Shown here: one piece after another, positions 1 to 9,542 of the stretch
Layout of the letters: each line of letters begins with the position of its first letter
Numbering within the stretch: position 1 is the stretch's first letter
NCBI RefSeq assembly: GCF_050433125.1
Contig: NZ_JBNPXV010000002.1
Span: 310,001-374,000 of the forward strand
Reading direction: 5' to 3'
DNA: 64,000 nucleotides
Origin: Roseimarinus sediminis
GTDB lineage: Bacteria > Bacteroidota > Bacteroidia > Bacteroidales > Prolixibacteraceae
Translations under genes and position numbers: made by a program
Notes under the pieces: generated by a model
Seen by the model: only the letters and a program-made list of their open reading frames with translations
The model's database searches: none
What the model was told of the DNA's origin: nothing

Positions 1-2078
1 GCCTTCAGCTCCCCGGCTTCCCATTTTACCTTGTTGAAGGTGAAAAGAAAACCGTGTTCCTTTTCGGCAAAACCTAAAGAACGACCGTTTAGTTTCAATT
101 CTACTTTATCGGCCGACGAAACAACACTTACATCTTTTTTGAGTCCCGGGTGATAATTCCAGTGACCAATGATGTGTGCACCGTGTTTTTCCACATCGAC
201 CCAGCCATTCCACATAACCTGGTGAGCGTAAAAGGCATCCTTGGGCAGGCGCATGGCATCGACCTCGCCACTTAGGCGGTAGTTTTGAGTTCCCCGGTGG
301 TGGGTGTTGGTTTCCGAAAATATGATGTTGACACCGCCCGAACTGACCCTGTTGCCGGTTCCGGGGCGTTCGCGGTAATATTCATACCAGCGTTTTACCA
401 CATTGCGGGCATATTCATCCATGTTTTGATTGTAGGCACTGGCATCCTGGCCTTTGTACAGCGGCCCCACGCCATGTTTGTGAAAGGGTTGGGTGTAGTT
501 GTCCCAGTATTTTCGCAGGCCTTCGTCGCGCATGTATTCCATGGCCCAAACGGGCATGTTGTCGCTTTTGTTGATGTAAAGCATTTCACCGCCAAATTCC
601 GACACCTTGCTGTCGAGCATTTCACGTGACCCGGCAGCCCTGCCTCCATAAGGATCGTACTGATCGCGAACCTCAATGAGTTCCTGCATGTGTTCTTCCG
701 AAATACCTTCGTTTCCGCCTTCGTAAAACAAGATGCTGGGGTTGTTACGGTTGTAAATGATGGCATCGCGCATCACTTCAACCCGGTGTTCCCAGCGCCG
801 CCCTGTTACGTCGCCTTCGGAGTCGCCTGCCGGCATGGCCTGTATTAAGCCAACACGGTCACACGATTCAACGTCCTGTTTGCTTGGGGTGATGTGCATC
901 CAGCGCACCACGTTGCCATTGCTTTCCACCATTTGCCGGTTGGTATAATCGCTCATCCAGTGGGGGATGTTGATGCCCAATGCCGGCCATTCGTTGGTGG
1001 TACGCTGGGCATACCCATGAACCATGATGGTGCGGTCGTTGAGCTTGATCAGGCCCTTTCCGAAGTCAGTTTTTCGGAAACCGGTGCGGGTCGAAACCTG
1101 GTCGATGATCTCACCATCTTTCTTCAGTAGGGTGTTTACAGTATATAGATACCCATAACCCCAGCTCCAGAAATTCAGGTCGTTTACTTTTGCCGCTGCT
1201 TTGGCTGTTCGTGTTGCTCCGGCAGGAACACGGATTTTCTTTCCTTTGAAGGTTTTTACCAGTTTCCCGTCGAGATCAATGAGTTGTACTTCGTATTCAA
1301 GCTGAACATCGTTTGAACTTTCGTTTTTAATTTCGGTTTCGGCATGAATGCTTGCTTTTTGCCCGGCAACGTCAAAATCGGTGGCATAAATATACTGGCC
1401 GGTAGTACCCAGATTGCTGTACAAGGGCAGGGTTTGATATACCTTGCCGGTAAGGTGCAGTTTCACGTTTTTATTGATGCCCCCGTAGTTGGCATTGAAA
1501 TTACGATCGTTCCACTGATAGGTCGAATTGGTGGCTTTTTCGCGGTAGTCCCATGCATTGTCGGTACGCACTGCAATGACATTGTCGGCATTGCCGTATT
1601 TTATGTATTCCGAAATGTCGAAGCCAAAGGCCATGATCCCGTTTTCGTGCAGGCCAACATAGTTTCCGTTGACATACACTTCGGCGGCATGACGCACACC
1701 TTCGAACTCGATAAAAACTTTTTGATTTTGCTGTTTTTCAGGAACTTTAAAAGTCTTTCGATACCAGGCTATGCCGGTCGAAAGGTCTTTGATGTCGTTT
1801 TTAAAGGCTTCGTCCTCGTTCCAACTGTGGGGCAGTGAAACCGTTTTCCACGATGAATCGTTGAATGAGGGGGCCGATGCATTTTCATCGTCGCCCACAA
1901 AAACCTTCCATTCGTAGTTGAAATTGTAAGTTGCCCGTATATTGTTGTTGGCAAACGAATGACTTGTATACAAAGAAAAGAAGAGCAAAAATAAGGTGGA
2001 AATTTTTGTCAGCTGAAAGCATTTATTGCTGCTTTGTTTCGATTCCTTTGTTGTTTTGCTATTTACCGGATACTCCAT
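1..2078 (-). CDS. GH2 beta-galactosidase-like enzyme, C-terminus cut by window edge
   Basis: This is a retaining glycoside hydrolase of family GH2, probably a periplasmic beta-galactosidase acting on side-chain or oligosaccharide galactose. The ATG at 2078 gives a hydrophobic signal segment (about residues 24-42). The N-terminal jelly-roll follows (LPHSWNEDEAF near residue 80), then an Ig-like domain and the TIM barrel. The acid/base Glu is E457 in FYEGGNEG, and E514 in WAMEYMRDEG is the likely nucleophile. After the barrel comes a region resembling the GH2-associated DUF4982-type domain (HIIGHWNYHPG). About 692 residues are visible and the reading frame is still open at base 1, so the C-terminus is missing. 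It lies downstream of the HTCS at 2197-6150 on the same strand, separated by a 118-bp gap with a candidate promoter. Family assignment is firm; the substrate is inferred. Confidence 0.88.
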   Translation of the reverse strand, partial: MEYPVNSKTTKESKQSSNKCFQLTKISTLFLLFFSLYTSHSFANNNIRATYNFNYEWKVFVGDDENASAPSFNDSSWKTVSLPHSWNEDEAFKNDIKDLSTGIAWYRKTFKVPEKQQNQKVFIEFEGVRHAAEVYVNGNYVGLHENGIMAFGFDISEYIKYGNADNVIAVRTDNAWDYREKATNSTYQWNDRNFNANYGGINKNVKLHLTGKVYQTLPLYSNLGTTGQYIYATDFDVAGQKASIHAETEIKNESSNDVQLEYEVQLIDLDGKLVKTFKGKKIRVPAGATRTAKAAAKVNDLNFWSWGYGYLYTVNTLLKKDGEIIDQVSTRTGFRKTDFGKGLIKLNDRTIMVHGYAQRTTNEWPALGINIPHWMSDYTNRQMVESNGNVVRWMHITPSKQDVESCDRVGLIQAMPAGDSEGDVTGRRWEHRVEVMRDAIIYNRNNPSILFYEGGNEGISEEHMQELIEVRDQYDPYGGRAAGSREMLDSKVSEFGGEMLYINKSDNMPVWAMEYMRDEGLRKYWDNYTQPFHKHGVGPLYKGQDASAYNQNMDEYARNVVKRWYEYYRERPGTGNRVSSGGVNIIFSETNTHHRGTQNYRLSGEVDAMRLPKDAFYAHQVMWNGWVDVEKHGAHIIGHWNYHPGLKKDVSVVSSADKVELKLNGRSLGFAEKEHGFLFTFNKVKWEAGELK

Positions 2079-2153
2079 AGATGTCAATTTTAGGTGATTT
2101 TAGTGACTTCAAAATTAGCTTGAAACACCCGGGAGTGGGCTATCACCTTTTGA

Positions 2154-2185
2154 CAAATGTATGTCATATCCTGCCAAAACTTAAA
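2154..2185 (-). promoter_or_regulatory. Candidate Bacteroides-type promoter for the GH2 gene
   Basis: On the minus strand TACATTTG (plus 2154-2161) matches the Bacteroides -7 element TAnnTTTG exactly. A TTTA (plus 2182-2185), one base off the -33 TTTG, lies 20 nt upstream. It sits in the 118-bp gap between the HTCS stop and the GH2 start. This rests on consensus matching only. Confidence 0.4.
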
Positions 2186-2196
2186 GGGAGAATAGC

Positions 2197-5100
2197 TTAC
2201 CGGTAATCAGAAGGCTTTTTCCCAAATTCATTTTGGAAACACTTGCTGAAATAGCTGAGGGTATTAAAACCTACTTTTTCGGCTACTTCGGATACCGGGA
2301 GACCCTGTTCGAGTAATTGCGCCGCGCGTTTTAGCCTTATCGAACGAATGAAAGCAGTTGGGTTTTGCCCTGTGAGTGCCATTATTTTTCGGTACAAGCC
2401 GCTGCGTTCCATGCACATATCGCTGCTAAGTTGTTCTACCGAATAGGATGCATTTTCCATGTTGATTGAAATGAAATCGAGTGCCTTCTTGATTAATTTT
2501 TCATCAATGCTGCTGGATGTTAACGATTGCGGATTAACGACAATGGCATTTTTGAATAGTTTTTTTCGCAGTTCATGCTTATCGATCATATTTTGAATCT
2601 GCAATTGCAATATTTCCATATTAAATGGTTTTGAAACAAAGGCATCGGCTTTTGCTTCAAAGCTGTCTAATTGAGCTTCATCCGAAGTTTTAGCGCTTAG
2701 AACGATTACCGGGATGTGTGAAACCTGTATGGTTGATTTAAGTTGATGGCATAACTCAATGCCATTCATAACAGGCATCATCAAATCGGTTAAAATCAGG
2801 TCGGGCAAATGTTCAAGGGCTTTTGTGTAGCCTTCGTTGCCATCGGCAGCTTCAATTATTTGATAGGTTCCGGAAAGTTCTTTTGATAAAAATGTTCGAA
2901 ATTCTGAATTGTCTTCAACCAAAAGTATTTTTAACGGTGATTTTTGGATTGAAGCATCATTGTGAATCAGCGTTTCGGTATCTGGTTCAAGGTTGATGGG
3001 TATTCGTACTTTAAAGCTGCTTCCCTGGTCGATTTTGCTGTTTAATTCAATTTCGCCCTTGTGCAGTTTTGTGTATTCATGTACCATGTGTAAGCCAATT
3101 CCACTACCGGTGTTTTGCATTTTATTGTTTTTTACCTGGTAGAAGCGACTGAATATTTTTGCCTGTTCATTTTCAGGGATACCATAACCATCGTCTTCAA
3201 TTGTAATTTCTATTGCAGGAATATTGCCCTTATTTATATGATTGTTTTCAACTTTAACTGTAATTGTTCCATCCTGTCGGGTGTATTTAAAAGCATTCGA
3301 AAGCAGGTTAATCACTATTCTTTTAAGCTTATCCTTGTCGATGTAAAAATTAGATGGCTCGATGTCGATATTCCACGTAAAGCTGATATTTTTATCAGTG
3401 GTTAATTCGTTGAATGGGTTAAAGATATTTTCGAGAAAAGTATGCATGTTGCAAAAACTAAGCTGAAGCGTTTCTCCTTTAATTTCGAGTTTTCTAAAAT
3501 CGATCAATTGGTTTATTTGGTTTAGTAAGTCATTGGCATTTTGTCTTATCTGGTTTATTTGTTTTTTGAGGTCTTTGTCTTCGATTTTCTTTACGATCGT
3601 GCTTAGTGGCGTAATAATTAAACTAAGCGGTGTTTTTAAGTCATGACTCACATTGGTGTAAAATGATAGTTTCATCAAGTCAAGTTCTTCCTTTTGAAGG
3701 CGTTTAATCTTTTCGCTTTTCTGTTTGATAATAATAACTGAAATGAAAAGTGTAGAAGCCATAAAAAATACGATGTATAAGATATATGCTAAGGTTGTTC
3801 GCCAAAATGGCGGGTGAATAGTGATGCTTAGCTGTGCTGGTGGGGCATCCCATTTTTCAATGTTATTGGTGGCATAAACGGTGAATTGGTAATCGCCGGG
3901 TGCAAGGTTGGTGTAAACAGCTTTTCCGCTACTGGTATATGGTGATATTTCGTTCCATTTTTCATCAATGCCATTTAGCATGTAACGGTAATGTGTTCGG
4001 GCCGGATTCGTGTAGTTCAAAGCTGAAAATTCAAAACTGATGAAATTTTGTTTGTATTGTAGATTTATGCGGCTTGTTTTCGCCAATGAATTTTCAAGAA
4101 TCACTTTGTTATCGTACTTTTTTCCTTGTTCAATCTCGTTGCCTGAAATGAAAAATCTAGAGATCAGTGGCGTAAAAAGTTGTTCTTCGTTGGACTGATT
4201 ATCGTTGATGTTTAGCTCATTCATGCCATCAATGCCTCCCCATAAAAGATGCCTGTCGCTTGTTAAAAATACCGACCCGGGGATGAATTCATTGTTGAGT
4301 ACTCCATCAAAATGGTTGTAATTTTCAAAATTGTAAGAGAATGCATCAGCTTCTTTTTTGACGGATATTTTTGATATCCCGTTTGATGTGCTGATCCATA
4401 TACGTCCCAGGTGATCTTCGTAAATTGATTTTATCGAATTGTTAACCAGGCCATTACTTCTGTAAAAAGATTTCAGCGTTCCGGTTTCAGTCTCCCATAC
4501 ATGTAAGCCATCGTAGGTGCCAAACCATATAAAACCTCTGCTATCTTTTAGTAACGAGTTGTATTTGTGATTGCTATGACTGAACATAGCCGGTTTAGGA
4601 GAATTATTGGTATGTGGAAAATGAACGGACATTTTTTCTATGTCGAGAATGAACAGCCTGTTGTATGTTATGCCAAGTATTGAGTCGGGTTTATATCTTA
4701 TTAGTGAGTGTGTTTGTGGTAAATCTATGTTTAACGATTCAATGGTTTTATGCTCAATATCGAACGAAACCAGGCCGCTGCTGGTACATAAGATAAGATG
4801 GTCCTTGTAGGTTTGAAAAAAGTCAAGTATCGGCTCAGTGTAGTGGTAACGTTCGATTTTGTCTCCGATTTCGAATAGGCCTTGATCTTCTGTTCCTAGC
4901 CAAAGTTGCCTGTTTTCGTCCCGAAAAAGCACATTGCAATGAAGCGTTGATGGCAGATCATGAACGAGTGCCATTTGTTGTGTTTTTTTCGAATATTGAT
5001 AGATTCCTTTTCGGGTGCCAATCAAAATATTTCCATCATTTTCTTCAAAACAGGTGATTTCCAGTGTTTCATCATCGGCCGTATTAAAATACGATCGCCC

Positions 5101-6150
5101 GTAGTTTCTGAATTTAAATCGATTCGGGTGGTAATATAAGAGTCCCCGATTAAAGGTTCCTATCCATAAACCTCCATTTTTGTCGTGGTATTGGGTACTT
5201 ATTTCAGTTTTAAAAACTTCACCATCAATGAGTTTGATGTTTGGAAGATGTTCTTTTTTAAGTGTCTCATGATTAATTATCCATATTCCCTCTGCTGAAC
5301 TTAACCAGCAATTTTTTTCATTCTCAATGGTTAAAGTGTTGAACCATGTATGGGTTTTGAAAATGGTGTCCCAATTTCCGTTTTGTGTGTTGTAACGGTG
5401 CATAATACCCCCGTTGGAACCGTTTCTAATTTGGTATAAATAATGTTTGTATGGAACAACCATTAAGGTATAGGTATAGGTGTTGTTGTGTTCACTATTC
5501 GGAAAGTGGGTACTCAAAATCTGTTGCCTGCTAGTGGTGTCGAAACACAATATGATGCCTGACCTGTAAAAAAGATATAGATTTTGATTAACTGTTGCTA
5601 AATCGTAAAGCTGGTCGTTTTGTTCAATATTTGAAGTAAGATCGTCTATAAACAACTCACAACGGGTACTGCCTGATTTTCTGTAAATAAGTTCATTTTT
5701 AGTGCTTACATACCAAAAGTCGAAGTTGCTATCCATAAACAAATCAGCAATAGAGTCAGTAAGCCCAAAGTCTTCCAAAATTTGTTTTGTGTTGCTCACA
5801 AAACGTTCTTTCTGAAGATCAAAAAGCATTAACTGGTGCTCGTTTTTCAACCATAAATAATTTTCATTGTCAACATAGCTGTGATGAAAACCTGAATAAG
5901 CCGATAAATTATATACCTGATTTTCGTTGTAGTGAAGCGACTGGAAATAGACTCCATCATAAAAATTAACCTGACCTTCGGTTATAAACACCATCCGTCC
6001 ATCGCTTAATTGATTAATACTGCGAATTCGATTGTCAAAAAGCCCTTGTTCGTGGTTGATGCGCGAAAAAACATAATGATCTTGTGCCAATGCTGCCATG
6101 GGCATCAGCAGGGCAATGAGAACAAGGTATCGGATGGTATTAAAAAACAT
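2197..6150 (-). CDS. Hybrid two-component system sensor/regulator (HTCS 1)
   Basis: This inner-membrane one-protein two-component regulator senses a sugar in the periplasm and activates nearby PUL genes. The ATG at 6150 is chosen because it gives a clean signal peptide (MFFNTIRYLVLIALLMPM, cleavage after ALAQ). The frame stays open to 6315, but that extension is not signal-like. Of 1317 residues, about 25-700 form Reg_prop propeller repeats (for example LWLGTEDQGLFEI and IWFGTYDGLHVWE). A Y_Y_Y domain (about 705-770) and one membrane helix (about 785-805) follow. Next are a HisKA domain with phospho-His H836 (SHDLKTPL), a HATPase, a receiver domain with phospho-Asp D1122 (LILTDLMMP) and a C-terminal AraC-type HTH (about 1215-1317). 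It lies between a GH2 gene and a divergent susCD-GH31 unit, its probable targets. Confidence 0.95.
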   Translation of the reverse strand: MFFNTIRYLVLIALLMPMAALAQDHYVFSRINHEQGLFDNRIRSINQLSDGRMVFITEGQVNFYDGVYFQSLHYNENQVYNLSAYSGFHHSYVDNENYLWLKNEHQLMLFDLQKERFVSNTKQILEDFGLTDSIADLFMDSNFDFWYVSTKNELIYRKSGSTRCELFIDDLTSNIEQNDQLYDLATVNQNLYLFYRSGIILCFDTTSRQQILSTHFPNSEHNNTYTYTLMVVPYKHYLYQIRNGSNGGIMHRYNTQNGNWDTIFKTHTWFNTLTIENEKNCWLSSAEGIWIINHETLKKEHLPNIKLIDGEVFKTEISTQYHDKNGGLWIGTFNRGLLYYHPNRFKFRNYGRSYFNTADDETLEITCFEENDGNILIGTRKGIYQYSKKTQQMALVHDLPSTLHCNVLFRDENRQLWLGTEDQGLFEIGDKIERYHYTEPILDFFQTYKDHLILCTSSGLVSFDIEHKTIESLNIDLPQTHSLIRYKPDSILGITYNRLFILDIEKMSVHFPHTNNSPKPAMFSHSNHKYNSLLKDSRGFIWFGTYDGLHVWETETGTLKSFYRSNGLVNNSIKSIYEDHLGRIWISTSNGISKISVKKEADAFSYNFENYNHFDGVLNNEFIPGSVFLTSDRHLLWGGIDGMNELNINDNQSNEEQLFTPLISRFFISGNEIEQGKKYDNKVILENSLAKTSRINLQYKQNFISFEFSALNYTNPARTHYRYMLNGIDEKWNEISPYTSSGKAVYTNLAPGDYQFTVYATNNIEKWDAPPAQLSITIHPPFWRTTLAYILYIVFFMASTLFISVIIIKQKSEKIKRLQKEELDLMKLSFYTNVSHDLKTPLSLIITPLSTIVKKIEDKDLKKQINQIRQNANDLLNQINQLIDFRKLEIKGETLQLSFCNMHTFLENIFNPFNELTTDKNISFTWNIDIEPSNFYIDKDKLKRIVINLLSNAFKYTRQDGTITVKVENNHINKGNIPAIEITIEDDGYGIPENEQAKIFSRFYQVKNNKMQNTGSGIGLHMVHEYTKLHKGEIELNSKIDQGSSFKVRIPINLEPDTETLIHNDASIQKSPLKILLVEDNSEFRTFLSKELSGTYQIIEAADGNEGYTKALEHLPDLILTDLMMPVMNGIELCHQLKSTIQVSHIPVIVLSAKTSDEAQLDSFEAKADAFVSKPFNMEILQLQIQNMIDKHELRKKLFKNAIVVNPQSLTSSSIDEKLIKKALDFISINMENASYSVEQLSSDMCMERSGLYRKIMALTGQNPTAFIRSIRLKRAAQLLEQGLPVSEVAEKVGFNTLSYFSKCFQNEFGKKPSDYR

Positions 6151-6318
6151 TGAATAAAAATATTGAAAAAATGAACACCATGTAGCCTGGAGTAGTCTTC
6201 GTGGGATTATAAAGAATGCTGAAGCCTTGTAAGTATATGTATGTGAATTCAATACGCGTGTTTTGCCTCCTTCGTTTATCTTAAATATCAACCATAGTGA
6301 TAATTCTTGCAACATTTG

Positions 6319-6352
6319 TTTGCTCCCTTGCGCTTACACGACGATAGCTTTG
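6319..6352 (+). promoter_or_regulatory. Candidate promoter for susC-susD-GH31 unit
   Basis: TAGCTTTG at 6345-6352 matches the Bacteroides -7 consensus TAnnTTTG exactly, with TTTG at 6319-6322 placed 22 nt upstream. The predicted leader to the susC ATG at 6445 is about 85 nt. The site lies in the 294-bp divergent gap between HTCS 1 and susC. I saw nothing else in that gap except A/T-rich sequence. Confidence 0.45.
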
Positions 6353-6444
6353 TTTCCGGGTTTTGTATTCAGATTAAAATGACTTGTTCATTGAGATTAA
6401 AGCAAGACGCAATAGAAGAATGTATAATAAATCTAATTTAAACT

Positions 6445-9400
6445 ATGAAAAAAGAAGTTACTAACAATTGGAATGGAGCTATGCTTCAAATTCCAAAGTT
6501 TTTACGAACTCCAAGCGTATTCATCATGCTTTGTGTGTGCTCACTTTTGTTGTTTAATGTAATCGACTCCTATGCGAACAACAACAATGAATTGATCGAA
6601 AAAGCAAAGATGCAGCTGAATGCACAGGAGTCGAAGGATGTTGCAGGTAAGATTGTCGATGAAAATGGAAATCCGGTAGTTGGAGCAACGGTTGTGGTAA
6701 AAGGAACAACGCACGGTACCATTAGCAATCAAAATGGAGTTTTCGAGCTCGAGAATATTGACGAGGGAGCTACCTTGGTCGTTTCATTTATTGGAATGGA
6801 AACCAAGGAAGTATTGGTCGATGCTTCTGAAATTAATATTACACTTGAATCGGGGAATATCGGATTAGACGAAGTGGTTGCAATTGGCTACGGAACGGTT
6901 AAAGCCGGCGATGTTACCAGTTCGGTGGCCAGTGTAAAGCCCGAAGAGTTTAATAAAGGAGCTATAAAAGATGTTGGTCAGCTTGTTCAGGGTAAAGTGG
7001 CAGGCTTAGTTGTAACAAACCCCAGTGGCGATCCCACATCAAGTACGCAAATTAAATTACGGGGTACCAATACCCTGGGTGGTGCCAATACGTCACCCTT
7101 GGTGCTTATTGATGGTGTTCCGGGTAGTTTAACCACCGTACCACCCGAAGATGTAGAAAGCGTTGACGTATTAAAAGATGGTTCGGCAGCAGCAATATAC
7201 GGTACAAGGGGAAATAATGGTGTTATCCTGATTACAACCAAACAGTTTAAAAAATCAGCAGGGGCGGTAAATAAGGTGGATTACAGCGGGTATATAAGTA
7301 CGGCACAAATTGCCCGGGAGCCTGAAATGCTTACAGCTGATGAATTTGCTGCATTATATCCGAACGAAGATCATGGCTATAATACAGAATGGCTAAATGA
7401 AATTACCCGGACTCCACTATCACACGTTCACAACCTAACTTTTCAGGGAGGCAATAGTGCAACGAATTACATCGCAAATGCAAATTATAACTCATCGGAA
7501 GGTATTATGATGAAGTCGGCCAACGAAACATTTAAAGGCCGATTTCAGGTAAATCATAGTATGTTTGGCGATCTACTGAAGTTTAAGTTGGGTGTTATCG
7601 GTATGACCAATACTCATCCTTCAACCAGCAGCAACGGAAGTTTTAACGGTTACACGTATCGCATGGCAATCTCCCGAAATCCTACCGATCCGGTAAAAAA
7701 TGAAGATGGAACATGGCACGAAAACTTTAGTAAGTTTGAATATGAAAACCCGGTGGCCAGGCTTAATGAGAGTGATGGTCAGGTTAAAAACTCGGAGGTA
7801 CGGTTTAATTCAAATATAGTGTTTAAACCATTCGAGAATTTAACATTTAATGCCGTGTTATCGTATTTGCGCTATAACAGGACCTATGGTTATTCAGAAA
7901 CCTTGAGTCATGTATCGTCGTTACGCGACGGGTTGAATGGATGGTCGTCGGTTGGCGCAACGACAAGAGCTGAAAAAGTAGCCGACCTTACGGCCTTATA
8001 CGAAAATGAAATTGGCGATCATGATTTTAGTTTTCTTGCCGGTTACAGCTACAATGAGTCGGATTACGAAAATATGTACTTCAATAATTATGGCTTTCAG
8101 GATGATTATTTTGGAGGTTGGTACAATATAGGTATTGGTTCAGCATTGAAAGAAGGAAAGGCCGGAGCCGGCTCTTCAAAAAGCACTTCAAACTTAATTG
8201 GTTTCTTTGGTCGCGGAACTTATTCATATAACAATCGGTATTTGTTGATGGTAAGCCTTCGATACGAAGGTGCCAGCCAATTGTGGGGAACCGATAACGA
8301 ATGGGGTTTATTCCCTTCAATATCACTTGGATGGCGGATTACCGAGGAAGAGTTTATGGCCGATCAGGAAATATTCGACAATTTGAAACTGCGTGTGGGC
8401 TATGGTGTTACAGGCTCTCAACCCAACCAGGCTTTTCTGGGAGTGGGTATGCTTATGTATGGTAAGTATGCTTATGTTGATGGCAAATGGTTACAGACCA
8501 TCGTTCCCGCATCAAACCCAAATCCCGATCTCAAATGGGAAGAAAAAAAGGAAACAAATATCGGTTTAGATTTTTCGGTTTTAGATCACCGCTTGTCGGG
8601 ATCGATCGACCTGTATAACCGAACCGTTGATGGTTTATTATACGATTTTGCCGTATCGGTACCACCATACGATTATGGCTGGATTAAAGCCAACGGTGGA
8701 GTTATGGTAAATAAGGGTATTGAATTTCTTTTTTCGACAGTACCTGTTAAATCAAAAAATCTTGAATGGAATTCTGATATCACCTTCTCAAAGAATAGTA
8801 ATAAACTCGAAAGCATCAACGGTAAAGTATTTAAAACCGATTATGATTATTTCGACACAGGATGGCTGGTCGAACCGGTTAAAACTCAGTCGCATCGGGT
8901 GCAGGTAGGAGAGCGTATTGGTAACTTCTGGGGATATAAGGTAACAGGAGTTGACGATGAAGGAAAATGGATATACGAAAATGCCGAAGGAGAGGCAGTT
9001 CCTTACGATGAGTTTACACGCGCTCCCGAAGATAAGCAGGTAATAGGAAATGGACTGCCAACAATGTATGCTGGCTGGAATAATACATTCAGGTACAAAA
9101 ACATCGATTTAAGCATTAATATGAGAGGTGCTTTTGATTACCAGATCATTAACGAAGCCCGGATGTATTACGAAAACACAAAAAACAGTCGTATGGAAAA
9201 CCGCTTGTCGTCTGTTAACGATTTAGTTTTCGGCAAACAAAAACTAAGCACCGAAATTGATCCCGAGTTTAATAGCTACTATGTTGAGGATGGCGATTAT
9301 TGGAAAATTGATAATGTAACCCTGGGTTATACCTTAAATAACACGGGTCGTTACCTTCAGTCGGTTCGGGTTTACGGATCGGTGATTAATGCGCTAACGA

Positions 9401-9522
9401 TAAGCGGATACAAAGGGGTTAACCCCGAAGTGAATACCTCGGGGCTGTCTCCGGGGCACGATAACCGAAATCAGTATCCCAGTGTACGCATGTTCTCGTT
9501 GGGTGTAAATATTCAATTTTAA
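6445..9522 (+). CDS. SusC-like TonB-dependent outer-membrane transporter (left PUL)
   Basis: This TonB-dependent beta-barrel imports oligosaccharides across the outer membrane together with the SusD lipoprotein encoded 20 bp downstream. The 1025-residue protein starts with a long signal region (hydrophobic VFIMLCVCSLLLFNV, residues 26-40). A CarboxypepD_reg-like domain follows (VAGKIVDENGNPVVGATVVV, about 67-86). Next are the SusC signature before the plug (LDEVVAIGYGTVKAGD), the plug domain (IKLRGTNTLGG and PLVLIDGVPG) and a 22-strand-type barrel ending in the aromatic C-terminus GVNIQF. The first 20 residues before the hydrophobic stretch are longer than usual but have no better internal start. 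It is probably expressed with susD and GH31 under HTCS 1. The identity of the glycan is not visible from the sequence. Confidence 0.96.
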   Translation: MKKEVTNNWNGAMLQIPKFLRTPSVFIMLCVCSLLLFNVIDSYANNNNELIEKAKMQLNAQESKDVAGKIVDENGNPVVGATVVVKGTTHGTISNQNGVFELENIDEGATLVVSFIGMETKEVLVDASEINITLESGNIGLDEVVAIGYGTVKAGDVTSSVASVKPEEFNKGAIKDVGQLVQGKVAGLVVTNPSGDPTSSTQIKLRGTNTLGGANTSPLVLIDGVPGSLTTVPPEDVESVDVLKDGSAAAIYGTRGNNGVILITTKQFKKSAGAVNKVDYSGYISTAQIAREPEMLTADEFAALYPNEDHGYNTEWLNEITRTPLSHVHNLTFQGGNSATNYIANANYNSSEGIMMKSANETFKGRFQVNHSMFGDLLKFKLGVIGMTNTHPSTSSNGSFNGYTYRMAISRNPTDPVKNEDGTWHENFSKFEYENPVARLNESDGQVKNSEVRFNSNIVFKPFENLTFNAVLSYLRYNRTYGYSETLSHVSSLRDGLNGWSSVGATTRAEKVADLTALYENEIGDHDFSFLAGYSYNESDYENMYFNNYGFQDDYFGGWYNIGIGSALKEGKAGAGSSKSTSNLIGFFGRGTYSYNNRYLLMVSLRYEGASQLWGTDNEWGLFPSISLGWRITEEEFMADQEIFDNLKLRVGYGVTGSQPNQAFLGVGMLMYGKYAYVDGKWLQTIVPASNPNPDLKWEEKKETNIGLDFSVLDHRLSGSIDLYNRTVDGLLYDFAVSVPPYDYGWIKANGGVMVNKGIEFLFSTVPVKSKNLEWNSDITFSKNSNKLESINGKVFKTDYDYFDTGWLVEPVKTQSHRVQVGERIGNFWGYKVTGVDDEGKWIYENAEGEAVPYDEFTRAPEDKQVIGNGLPTMYAGWNNTFRYKNIDLSINMRGAFDYQIINEARMYYENTKNSRMENRLSSVNDLVFGKQKLSTEIDPEFNSYYVEDGDYWKIDNVTLGYTLNNTGRYLQSVRVYGSVINALTISGYKGVNPEVNTSGLSPGHDNRNQYPSVRMFSLGVNIQF

Positions 9523-9542
9523 ACATTAAAATTAGCAGTAAA

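Noticed and set aside
1344..1838. Plus-strand open frame of 164 codons
   Set aside because: It lies fully antisense to the GH2 gene, whose frame holds conserved motifs.
6151..6315. 55-codon N-terminal extension of HTCS 1
   Set aside because: It is open but lacks signal-peptide character; the inner ATG at 6150 gives a normal signal peptide.
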